The position numbers and the translations under genes were made by a program. Below are positions 12,600 to 24,900 of a stretch of DNA of 64,000 nucleotides, one piece after another. Position 1 is the stretch's first letter. Each line of letters begins with the position of its first letter. The notes beneath the pieces are model-generated. The model was not told where the DNA came from, made no database searches, and saw only the letters and a list, made by a program, of their open reading frames with translations. The stretch is from Anaeramoeba flamelloides. Lineage: Eukaryota > Metamonada > Anaeramoebidae. The stretch spans positions 15,190,001 to 15,254,000 of the forward strand of contig JANTQA010000023.1 of the NCBI GenBank assembly GCA_027625915.1, given 5' to 3'.

Positions 12600-13319
12600 A
12601 AAAAAAACTTCTTGAGTAATTTGATTTGTTTTGTTTAAAAAAGTTAAAAAACAAAAAGATAAAAAGGAAAATAAATAAACTAAAAAATGAAAAACAATGT
12701 CACAAAATCGAAGAACAATTGGGATTCTGTTTTCATCTGTTTGGAAACAAATTGTTATTTTTGTTAAGAGACAAATTCTTGATCGAGTCTGTTCTCTTAA
12801 ATGATTTGATCATTCAAGTAAAGACTTTTTTATTAATTCTAATAAAATTTTTCTCTTATTATCAATTTTTCAGTATTTCTTCATTCGATAATAATTCCAC
12901 TTATCTTTGAAATATTCCAAAACTAAATCAATATTTAATAATGTTAGATGTTATATTTGTTGTTGATTATGAACTTTGGAGATTCTTTTTATTGTCTCTC
13001 TTAGAAAATTTAGTTTCTTTGATTTTATTATTTGTCAAAAATTACCTTTGATTTTTAAAAAAAGTTTTAAATTTGATAAATAAATTTAAAAATCAATTTT
13101 TAAGTTCAACAAAAAACACAAAACCATTTCTACTTGAATGAAATTAACTTGGTATATAAAAATGAATTATTTCAGATATCTAAGAATAAAAATTATTGTA
13201 TTTTTTTTGAGATTGTAGAATGGGATTATTTATTGAATAAAACCCAGGAATAAATATTTCTACGAACTGATAGATCTGTCATTTTTATTTCCTTAAAATA
13301 GTAATAGTATTAGGGATAA

Positions 13320-13806
13320 TACAGTGATCAAAATAATGCATGCCCAAATACTATTATCCATGTTTTAAAATATTATCCGTGCTTTTTTTTCTTCTTGGAC
13401 CGATGTAACATCCAATCTACTACCAAATAGTATACCTAAGTTCAAATTAATTTTGAAAGTAAACCCCTTGATATTTTCAGTAAAATTTAAATTATTCATG
13501 CAAATAGTTGAAAATTTTTCTAAATTAATCTCAATTTTTTTGAATTTTTTTGATATATTTTTGGGATTATAAAAATGTTAAGAAAATATTTACTCAATTT
13601 TTTGAGATAAATATTGCAATATGATCCTTCATTTTTGGAATTTAATTTCAAATAATAGAACTTTAAGAAACGGTTATCCTGTTTTTTAGGGTTTATTATT
13701 GGTTTCTTTGATCATTTAATGTATAGGTCTTCTTTAACAAAAGAACACGCTTTTTATTTTGAAACAAGTATTAAATTTTTTGCACTCTTCATTTTGACTC
13801 TAGCAA
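13320..13806. mobile_element. Tc1/mariner-type MITE, family B, copy 1
   Basis: Starts TACAGTGATCAAAATAA and ends in a degraded inverse (ATTTTGACTCTAGCA). About 485 bases, no coding capacity. Aligns along its length with 41794-42275 and 57984-58478; shared interior blocks include TACTACCAAATAGTATACC, GATAAATxTTGCAATxTGATCC and AATAGAACTTTAAGAAAC. The TA-flanked CAGTG ends are typical of Tc1/mariner. Confidence 0.75.
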
Positions 13807-13984
13807 AATCAGATATTAAAATTTTATAAAAATTGGTTCATTATTAAGGAATTTCCAAAAAAATCGACGTCGACCCTATGAGGTCACCCAAATTTTCAAA
13901 CATTATGTGTATCTTTTCTACTCTTTAAATAATCATATTATTTTTTTTCAGCTCCAAATATTTCAAAACAACAAAAATTTTCCT

Positions 13985-14110
13985 CTTAAGGTTTACCGTC
14001 ACTGAAACTGGAAAAAAGATTAACTTGTATTGGGTGTGGTGAATTGTTATTTTGGTTCTTTGTGGATCAAGATTAAACTTCTTATGAATTTTAATATTGA
14101 TATTGGAAAT
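13985..14110 (+). repeat. Partial, diverged arm of foldback family E
   Basis: Reads TTAAGGTTTAC-GTCxCTGAAA, then AAAAAAGATTA-CTTGT, GGGTGT-GTGA-TTGT and TTGGTTCTT. This follows the left arm of the intact foldback at 44075-44260 block by block. The opposite arm is missing, so it is a solo remnant. Confidence 0.5.
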
Positions 14111-14589
14111 TTAATTTTTCTTAGTTTCAGAGGGTGTTATCCTATTTTTCAATTCGTAAAATTTTCCTTTGCTGAAGGATTTTTAATTCATAATACAGAA
14201 CAATATATAACATTGAAAAAGGAACAAACAAATAAATAAAGATAATAAATTATTACTCATTTCTTTGAAAACTCTATTTGAAATAAAGAGGGAAATAAAA
14301 GGAATTTTTTTCCATTGATTATTCAGATAAGAGGAATTTTTTTTTGCTCAGTAACAATTTAATGAAACAAATAATTTTCGAAATTCTAGATCAAATCCAG
14401 GTAAATTTATATTTTTTTCCATTTTTCACTTTCAGGATTTTCTTTTTATTGGGAAGATGAGTTACAAAGGAAAAAGATTGGCTAGATACTTGTTAATACA
14501 TTGAATACTGATACATTCCAATATCAGTAACTTGAAAAAAATATCAAAACTGAAAAGTATGGGCAAACAATATCAAAAGTTTTAAAGAA

Positions 14590-15130
14590 AACTAAACTAA
14601 AATTCAAAATTTTCCACACAGCTAAAACTGTCCAAATAATCACAATAATACAATTCCATTCAAATTGGAATAATTTTCAATTTTGCAAAATATGAAAATC
14701 ATTTTTTCATCTATTAGTTTTTGTATTCATTTCATTTTTTGAATTACATAACTTGTTTCGTTGGATCAAAATTTTTTTCAACGATTGATATTGTGTTAAA
14801 GTTGAGTTGTTCCAAATAGAAGAACTCAAATAAAATTAGTTAGTAGTTATATAACCATTTGATCGATCAATAATTCCTAATAGAATTTAAACAAATTTAG
14901 CAATACATTTTTTTTTTTTGCTCTCTCCAAAATTTTTAACACACCCATGATTTATTTGTAATGATAATAATTTATTTTTTGTTTTGAGAGTATTGTAATT
15001 TATAAAAAAGTGTTAACATTTCAATCAGTGAATGATTCTGATTTGGTATTACTTCTTGAATTGATTAAATAAGTTTTTTTTTCTTCACAAATTGAATTTT
15101 GGTGTGTTAAAAATTTTGAATTGGGGTTTA
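14590..15130 (+). repeat. Dispersed repeat family A, copy 1 (about 540 bp)
   Basis: Begins AAACTAAAATTCAAAATTTT-CCACACAG and ends GAATTGGGGTTTA. Internal marks are ATATGAAAATCATTTTTTCA, AGAAGAACTCAAATAAAATT, GCTCTCTCCAAAATTTTT-AACACA, and near the end the inverse GGTGTGTTAAAAATTTTG, so the right half is itself a small foldback. Other copies lie at 16608-17147 (plus), 49221-49772 (minus) and, more diverged, 54050-54395 (minus). Confidence 0.8.
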
Positions 15131-16607
15131 GATCAAAAAGAAAAAAGAGTTCACAATTTTTAAATAATTGTCACTGGAATGGACATTCGTGATCAATTAA
15201 CAATTTAAAATACATAACCAAAAATACTTTATGGGATCCTTTTCTGACTTAAAGACAATATTGATTTTTTTTATTTCTTTGTTTTTTTACTAATTACTTC
15301 TTATAAGCCCACCTTTTTAACGTTAGAAAAACATTTTCTTTATTTATTTTCTTTTCAATGGAATTTTTGTTCTGTTTTAACCATATAAAAAATTGTGCGA
15401 ATATTTTCAATTTAAAATCATGAAATCATAGATTTGAAGATTAAATTTCTTTTTATAAATTTTAGTAAAAGAGTCTTTAGAAAATAATGCTAATTTCTGT
15501 AATAATATTAATAATCATTAATATTGAATGTTGGAAAGTATATCTATGAATAAAGTAATTATTATTATTTTTTTTTTGTAAAGTAATTATTTAAATTTTC
15601 TACAATTTTTTTCTTTATTGTCAATTTACAAATTTAATCAATTTGAAATAAAATATAGACAAAACCCTAATCTGATTTTTTTGAGAATTTTTATCAAATA
15701 TAAGACTTGGTTAAGATTACTTATTTAAAAAATATCCTAATATATAATTAATTCTATCATATTAAAAAAAATGAAAAATTATAAATATAGTAAATAATTG
15801 ATCTAATCTTTTAATTTAACATTATTTTGTTTATGTTTTAAACTCAAATTAAAAAAAATCATCAGTCCTAAATGTTTTTTTTTTTTTTTTTTTTCTTTTC
15901 AAAAAAAGGATGTAAATACAAACTCAATTTGTAATAATATTATTAATCCTGTTAATTAATCTGGGTAAAATGAAAATTGGCACTAGGTTGTTTTTTAGTT
16001 TTTTTTTTACTAAAATGAAATTGGAGAGAAAGGAGTTGTTTTATTTATTTTTTAAAAAGTTCTCTTATATATCACAGACTTATTTCGAATTAATTACAAA
16101 ATGTATTGTTTTTTATTGAAAATATTGTATTTTATAAAGTTGTTGGAAAATATTTACGAAAAAGTGACTTAATTAAAAAAATAATGAGAGAAATTTGTTT
16201 CATTTATATTTTAAATGGACTATTTAAAATATATTTTTTTGTTAATTAAGAAAACAAATCAATTATTTGAGCAATTATTATAAAATAAATTTATTGGAGA
16301 AAAAAAGTACAAATTGATTTTTTTTTTTTTTTTTTTATTCTTGACTTTAAAAAATAGATATTTAAATGTAACAAAAAAATTAATCTGTTTTATTTGAGAT
16401 TTAATATTTAATATCAGATAATGAAGGAATTGTATAGAAATACGAACGCCCTTTTTTTTGGTTTATTGCATTTGTAAAAAAAAAAATTTAGTTTTTGAGA
16501 AATAAGTTACAGTTTTCGTTTCATTTTCATCCAATTTCGGAAATCAATAATAACTGTAAAAATCTCAATAAATAAATGAAAATTCAAAAAAGTTTAAGGT
16601 TTGTAAA

Positions 16608-17147
16608 CTAAAATTCAAAATTTTCCACACAGTTAAAAACGGTTCAAACAATCATAATAATACAATTTCATTCAAATTGGTAATAAAATTTTGATTTTAA
16701 TAAAATATGAAAATCATTTTTTCATTGTTTAGTTTTTTACTTTCATTTTATTTTTTGAATTACGTAACTTGTTTTGGACAGATCTGGAAATTTTTTTCAA
16801 CAATTGGTTTTAGGTTAAAGTTGGGTTGTTCAAAATAGAAGAACTCAAATAAAATTAATTGGTAGTATCTAAACCTTTCATCGATCAATATTTCTTAATA
16901 GAATTTAAACAAATTTATAAATGAAATTTTTTTATTTTGCTCTCTCCAAAATTTTTAACACATCCTTGATTTATTTGTATTGATAATTATTTATTTTTTG
17001 TTCTTTTAGCATTGTAATTGATTAAAAATTGTTAAACATTCAATTAGCGAATGGTTCTTTTTTTGGTATTTCTTCGTGAATTGATTAGATAAGATTTTTT
17101 TTTCGAAAATTGAATTTTGGTTTGTTGGAAATTCTTAATTGGGGTTT
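16608..17147 (+). repeat. Dispersed repeat family A, copy 2
   Basis: Aligns end to end with 14590-15130 with scattered substitutions and small indels, in the same orientation. The two copies sit about 1.5 kb apart in tandem orientation. Confidence 0.8.
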
Positions 17148-17528
17148 ATTTATGAAGAATAGGAAATTTAGTAAAATATCGTTAAAAAAGGATTAGAATT
17201 AAATTATCATTATAAAAAAACAAGACAAAATTAAAAATTATTATTGTTTTATTTTTAATTGTTATAAAATAAAAAGTTAAAGGATAAAATTAATTAAATC
17301 TTCAACAATTTGGTTATTTGTTAATTGGTATTTAATAATTTAATTATTTAATTTAATAAACTTATCACCTGAAATATTATTTTTTAAACATGTTAAGAAA
17401 TATGCTAAAACAATAAATATTGAATCATAATATAATTACAAAATGTTAAAAACAATAAAAACGAAAGATTAGAAAAAAAAAAAACTAAATATAAAAATTC
17501 TATCAGCAATTAAAAATTACTTTTGAAT

Positions 17529-19222
17529 TTAAAAGATATCTTTTAGTCTTCTAATTATAACTGGGTAATCTGATAAATCTTCAATTAAACGGTTTCGTAT
17601 TTTTTCACGTGATAGCATTTTATAAATTTTTTCAATATTTAAATCATTTTCTTCTACTGAAATTTCAAAAGTTTCTAATTGTATATCTTGGTTAATTATT
17701 TTTTCTGATTTATCTAATTGATTGGGATGTATTTCTTTGAGCAAATCAATATTTAATTTCCTTCCTTTACAAACAACATAATTATTGTTTTCTATATTCT
17801 TACCCAAAACTATTACTTCTTCTTTCTCATCTAAATCCTTATTATGTAGAATATTTTCATCCACATCTTCCTTTTCGATCTCATTTTCCTTTTCCTTTTC
17901 CTTTTCATTTTCATTTTCTGTTTCCGTTTCCTTTTCCTTTTCTGTTTCCTTTTTCTTTTCATTTTCATTTTCATTTTCATTTTCATTTTCATTTTCATTT
18001 TCATTTTCATTTTCCGTTTCATTTTCTTTTTCCTTTTCCTTTTCTGTTTCCTTTTCTGTTTCCTTTTCCGTTTCATTTTCATTTTCCTCTTCTGTTTCCT
18101 TTTCCTTTTTATTTTTCTTTTCTTCCTTCACCAACTCATCCTCATCCTCAATCTGGCTCATATTTTTCTCTAAATTAATATCATTTTTTATAACAACATT
18201 TTTATAAGATTGTATTGTAGTGATATAAATTGGTTCAACCATAAAATCAAGAAATTTATTTAATAATGGCTGTAATTCCAACACCAAAGGCTGTAAGAAT
18301 TGTAAATGTTCTTCTTTTAAGTCTGATTTATTCGCCAAAATCTGAATTACTTTTGATAATAGAACTAAAACCTTTCTGGGGTTTGAAGGGATTGTGGAAT
18401 CTGTTAATTGGAATTTTGCTGGGATCACCATTGCTGGGCAAGCAAACCTTAAGAAGAAAAACCCAGAAACCAATAAATGTTTGGAATCTTCAAACTTGGG
18501 CTTTGTGGTGAGCCAGAGTTTATTAGCAATTACCCTGATTAGTAAGGGGATTTTAAATCTATTGTTATAAATATTAAAAATAATTGTTTTAATACTGTCG
18601 GCAATTCTTTGTTGATTTTCTAATAATTTGTCCTCATCATTATTTAATTTTAACCTATTAATTTCATATTGTTCACTAGATTGTATTATATTATTTACGA
18701 TATCACCAATTGTTAATTTTAAAAAACTGATTCCCACTTTTTTACAATAAATTGACAAAATTTTTGAAGACAAACTGTTTCCTCGAAATAGAGTTGCTAT
18801 CTCTTCTGTTTTTTTAACTTCATCAGTAATAACTTCTTGAATTAGTTCTAATCCTAGTTTCCTCTGCTCGAATAAGACAACCAATGCACTTGATAATGCA
18901 TCAGCATCTTGAACAAGAACATTTTTGATCCAGACCTTCGATAAAATAAAATTGTTTGATAGCATTACTGCAATTAATTCTTCTTTTTCAATTTCAGTCA
19001 AGTCTTTTAATATTTTATTTTCATTTTCATTTTCGTTTGTATCTTCAATAAATTTTTCTCTAATTGACGGGTAAATAATGAGAATCAAATTTTTTTCAAC
19101 GGTATACCTTTTACCCTCATGGGTTTTTATTCTGATTACATTATTATTATTTGAATTATTTTCTTTTTTAATTATTTCTACCCATTCATTTTCATTGATT
19201 ATTTCTGTTTGTTTATTATCCG

Positions 19223-19256
<34 letters not shown>

Positions 19257-20637
19257 TATATTATTCAGATCGCCAATATTTTTCTCGTCCTTATCAGTCT
19301 TATTATTTCCACTTTCATTATTTCCATCATGATTATTTATATTACTATTTTCATTATTATATATATTATTCTGTCTTATTATTATTTTTTTATAAACAAA
19401 TCCCCTTGCTTTTTTATCCTTGTTATCTAATACTTTGACCCTTAATAATTTTTGTAAAATTTTCATTCTCCAATTATTTAATAAATTTAAAAATTTTATC
19501 GTTTTTTCAATGCCGCTTTCAATATGAACTAATTCGCCTAAACTTTTTTTTCTCTCTCTGCTTTGATAATTTTGGAATAAATTTCTGATTACATTTAATT
19601 GATTGTTATAAAAGCACAATTTAGAATTGATCCAACTCAAGAGGTTTGTCAAGTGTCCCTCTCTCGTTTTCATTCTAAACCCCTTTCGGGAAGGCAATGT
19701 TATGATTAATTTGAAATTTATTAATGCTTCAAAGGTGGTGATCCAATCAATTTTGATTGAATTGTTTGGAGTAGCGAATTTGAAAATTTTATCTTTAATT
19801 TTCATTTCAAAAACATTATTATGATAAGACATTGGTAAAGAATTTATTGAGTTAATATCCCGTTCATCCAAAATTTGATTAATTTGTGAAAGGTATATTA
19901 AATTTATTGTTTTAAAGGGTATTTTATGCATCAGGTCTTTTAAAAAATATAAATTAAAACCTTTTAATAATATTTCACATTTTTTCCATTTTGATTTGAC
20001 AAATTTATTTGAAAAAAAATATATTTTTCCCTTTTTTTCAATAGGTATTTTTAACTTTTTTTTTGTTTGATTATTTATAAAATGGTTATCATAATATTTG
20101 AGAAATTTTTTATCATTATAATAATTTTTGTTTTGTTCTAAATTTTGTTGAAGAACCAGAAGTTTATTATTGCTGTTAATATTAACATTGCTGTTGTTGA
20201 TATTATTATTATTGCCCGTGCCGCTGTTGCTATCGGTGTTAGTGGTCTTGTTAGTTTCTTTATTAATGATATTCTTTTCATATCGAATATTGCTATTATT
20301 TAAATTTGAAATATCGTGATCGTAATAATGATTACTTAAATTATAATTATTTTTATTCCCAATTAAATTGAGATCGAAATTGAAATTTTGTAATATTTGG
20401 TCTTTTAATATGACATATACCCTCGTTGGGTCGACTAATCCTTCTTTTTTATTTGCATCTAAATATCCCTCAAATGGTCTCCATTCATGAATTTCTGGAT
20501 CTAATTTTAATTTATCTTTCGTAATGATCCATTCGCCAGAATTAAATGTTAAAATGCCTTGCCCTAAAGCAATTTCTGTGTCAAGTTCTGTTTCTGTATG
20601 AGTATAGCAAATTGCAGTAATTTCATCGTCATCATCA

Positions 20638-20668
<31 letters not shown>

Positions 20669-20670
20669 CG

Positions 20671-20705
<35 letters not shown>

Positions 20706-21898
20706 TTCATGTTTTTCATTCTTCGTTTTTAATTTTGTGTTTTTTTTTAATTCTTTTCGAAATTTTATTGAAATAATCTTACATAAAATTCTAGTTCTCC
20801 AAATTTTTAATAAATTAAGTTGCTTTTTTGATTGTTTAATCACTGAAATGGTATTTTGTTGTATTTCATTATTTTCATAATCTTGATATAATTTTAATAA
20901 ATTTTCTTGTTCAATAATTTCTGTATCTAAATCAACTTTCATTTTTTCCATCCATTTAAAAATTTTATTAAAGATTTCTATTTTGATATTTTTTTGTTCA
21001 AGTTTAATTTCAGAATTTAATTTGAAATTATTTTTTTCCATCAAAGTATTTTTTCCATTCAAATTATTTTTTCCATTCAAATTATTTTTTGCATTAATAT
21101 TGCTTTTTCCATTCTTTAAATCTCCATTATTATTTTCATTCGTATTATTGATCAAATTCAATTGAAAGTTTAATTTTTTAATTTTATTTGGCTTTAAGAA
21201 ATATAAAAAATTTTTTATTGTCGAAATAGATTTATACCATTTTTCAAAATTTTTTTGATTTTTTTGGTTAATATCCTCATCATTCTCATTGTTATTAGAG
21301 ATTTTATTTTCTTTGTTACTTTTTTTGAAATTGTCAATAATAAATTCGATGGTTTCATTAGTGAAAATTAAATAAATGATGAATGATTTTCTCTTCTTGT
21401 TATTATGTATAATTGTTTTTTTTTGCATTGATTTTAATTTTCTTAAATCGATTATTAAAATTAATTCTAATAGATTATTAGTTTTATATATGGACATTAA
21501 CCAACTTTGTAAAATGCAATAGCCCTTAATTTCTTTATTTTTAAATTTTATTGATTTTATCATTATTGTTCCTAAAAAATATATTGGAAAATTCAATATG
21601 TTGCCAGGGTCTCTATTCCAAAGTTGAATCCATTTTAAAGAATAAAAATTCGCTTGCTTTTTGTTTAATAAATTTAAATCAATATATTCAAAATCATTTT
21701 TCAAATTTTCATAATTAGGTTTATTATCCAATTTAATCATTTCGTCCTTATTTTTATTTTCATTTTCATTGCCTTTTGGGTTTTTTTTATTATTATTTTC
21801 ATTATTATCGTTATCAGTATTGTTAGCATTATCATCATTACCATTATTATTATTCTTTACATTAATATTAATAGTATTGTTATCATTATCATCATTAC

Positions 21899-21983
<85 letters not shown>

Positions 21984-24900
21984 TTCATCGTCTTTGTCGT
22001 CGTTGTCATCTTTAGAATTGCCAATAATATTATCCCCGTCATTTTTTTTATTCAAATGACTATTATTGCTATTGAAAAAATGATTTTTTAAGTTTATTTT
22101 TTGGGAATATCTTAATCTTTTATTCGTTTCAATTGGGAATTCATATTTGAATTCAATTTCTTCAGGTATTATTATATCTATTTTTTTATTAAAAATATTT
22201 TTTATTCTTCCATCGTGATCTAAAACTTTCCAATTTAAGTCGTCATTGGAAATTAATAAAAAAAATTCATATTTTTCAAAGCTCAATTCATCTTCTTGGT
22301 TTCCCTGGTGATGATCTTCTAAAGTGAAAATTCTTTTTCTATTATCTATTCGAGGATTTTTTAAGGAATTTTTTTTTAATTTATTTCCAGAACTCAATAA
22401 TACCGATTTCCCTTCATTGCTATTAGCATTGTGAGAGCCCGTTAATATTGATAATCTACATAGTCTCGAAACAAAATAATTTTTCCATTTTTTTAGATTA
22501 GTTAACCTTTTTTCAATTTGTAAAAAGATTAAATCTTTCCCCCCGGTAAGTTTTGATTTTTGTTTTGCCCTGCCCTGAATATCATCAACGTTCTTGCTAT
22601 CCAATAATTGCTGTTTGGATTGGTATTCAATCTTGAGTGTATTGCTAAACCATTCAATCACTTTTATATACCTGTTTTGAATTTGGTTCATTTTTTGGTT
22701 TTCCAATGGGGACAATAATAATTTTAAATTTTGAATGATTCGAAATAAATTTAGCCATTTGTTTAATTCCTTTTCAGTGTTTACTCTAAATAGTAGCTCT
22801 TCTTTGTTTAAAAAAATTATGAATGCGTGTTTATATCGCAACATTGAGTTGTATCTTTCGCATCGATTTAAATAATGCAAATCAAAGGTGCTTTCGCATG
22901 TCTTTTTTTTCTTATTATGGTTCTTATTGTGAAATTTAAAAATCGATAAATACCACCCATTAATGACCAATACCCTTTCAATCCAAGTATTGTTATCCCG
23001 TTTTGTTTCCTTGAGGATTGTTTCTTCAAAAAAAATTGGTAATTGATCTCTAAAGTCGCTATAGATTCGATAATTTTTCTTTTCATTTAATTTTTTCTTT
23101 CTTAATTTTTCATATTCAATAATCTTGGAGTTTTGAAGTTTTAAATTAATGGATTTCACCCTCTTGATTGGGGTTAATTGCTGAATCCCGACGCTTTTAA
23201 TAAAATTCTTTGAATTCAGAATTATTTCATTTGAATTTGTTTGATCTAGATATTTAAACTTTGTGGTTGAGCATGGCTTCACTTTCACAGTGTACTCCTT
23301 TAAAATGTATCCTATTCGTTGCTTTCTATCAATTGCCTTATAATAATTGGGGTTACTTTGGCTTTTTTCTTTAAATATTAAGATGTCACCTTTTTTATAT
23401 TTTAACAATTTGTTTTGTTTAGTATTCTCACCCTTCCCTTTTCCATTTTTATTTCCGTTTTCATTTCGATTTATTTTTTCTATTCCATCAAGTTCTGTTA
23501 CATTTCTTTCCTTTTCATAATTTTTTAAGCAGTATAATCTAATTTTATAGTCCTTTTCATTTTTGAGTTTTAATCTAATAATCCGACTTATGATTTTTTT
23601 TCTCCAGTATTTTAATAAGTTTATTTCTGCAAGGAATTTTATTTTTTTACTTTTCTTTTCTTCAATTTCAGCTTTTATTTCGATCTGCTTGTTTTTATTC
23701 TTCTTATTCTTCTTATTCCTCTTATTCTTCTTCCTTGTGCTTCCCCGTGTTGTGTTTTCTTTGGCAAAGGTGTTATCGGTGATTAAATTGATTACACTTT
23801 CTTTTATTAATGTGATATTGTGATTAATCCAAAATAGTAACGCCAATAATTTTTTTAAAATAATTTTTTCTTCGTTTTCGACAATGATAATTTCATTGCT
23901 TAATTTGCAAAACATTAGACAAATTTTAAAGGCATCTAGCCATTCTTGGCATTTTGTATAGTCGTCACAATAAAAGATTTGAGTTCGATCACCTTTAATT
24001 GAGATTTGTATTTCATTCAGATCTTTGTTTGAGATTTGCCTACATTTATAAGAAATCACATTTCGAAAGTCAATTATTCCTGAATAATTATTTGCTTTTT
24101 TATTTTCTTTAAACCCGAAAAACCAAGATTGCATAAAAATATAATAATTTGGAAATTTCCTTTTCTTTTTCATTTTGAGTGTCCCCTTTTTCTGAATTGG
24201 GAAGTTCTTTTGATTTATTATTGACGATTCGAGTTCGTTGATTAATTCTTGCAAAATATCCTTTTTAGATCGATGATCCAGAGTTTTGTCATTTGCTTTT
24301 TTCATCGAATCTTTTGGCTTTAATTTTTTTGATTGCTTCAATTCAGTTTTTCTTTGGAGAAATTCCCTTTCATTAAAAGATTTTACCTTAGTGACAATGT
24401 TTTTTTTCTTTTTTATAATGAGCTTACTTTCTGATTTGGATTCAAAGCCAAACATTTTTGTTCTTTTTTGAAAGCTTTTACATTTTTTTAAAGCAATTAT
24501 TAAGATTTTATTCTTTGGGACAATGCCCATAGTTTTGTCTATTTTGATTTTAAAATAATTTTCATTTTCTTCATTTAATATTTCAAACCATTGTTTTATT
24601 CCAAAAATTAATTCGTTGTCTTTCGATCTGTGTAAATGTTCTTTAATGGTATAACCAACTTCTTTATTCTTTGTGTAAAAAATATTATTTGAAAATTTTA
24701 TGGATCCAATAATCGATAAATATTCATTCTTAGCTATTTCTAGTGAAATTAAATTATAATTTAGCCCAATTAAAGTTCCCAAAATGTTAATATAAGAATT
24801 GTATATTATATAGTCTTGATATCTTTTTGTTTTGTTCCCATAAATTTCTAATTTCATTTTCTCATGAACCCGATTATTTTGTTCGGCTTCGAGTTTTTTT

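Larger units (their letters stand above)
12600..17528. other. Intergenic region filled with repeats
   Basis: Between ATG101 and the RasGAP gene. It holds MITE B1 (13320-13806), a partial arm of foldback E (13985-14110) and two direct copies of repeat A (14590-15130 and 16608-17147). The open frame 14030-14239 falls in the foldback-E-related sequence. The frame 12626-12910, divergent from ATG101, has no recognisable motif. A small GC-richer patch (CGACGTCGACCCTATG) at about 13864-13890 is unexplained. Confidence 0.5.

Noticed and set aside
14030-14239. 69-codon frame with aromatic residues
   Set aside because: Falls within and beside a diverged arm of foldback E, so its similarity to other places reflects a repeat, not a protein.
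17785-18207. Ser/Phe-rich plus-strand frame opposite the RasGAP tail
   Set aside because: Mirror image of the Lys/Glu-coding repeat on the other strand; the same applies to 26548-27009, 21769-22059 and 19078-19332.
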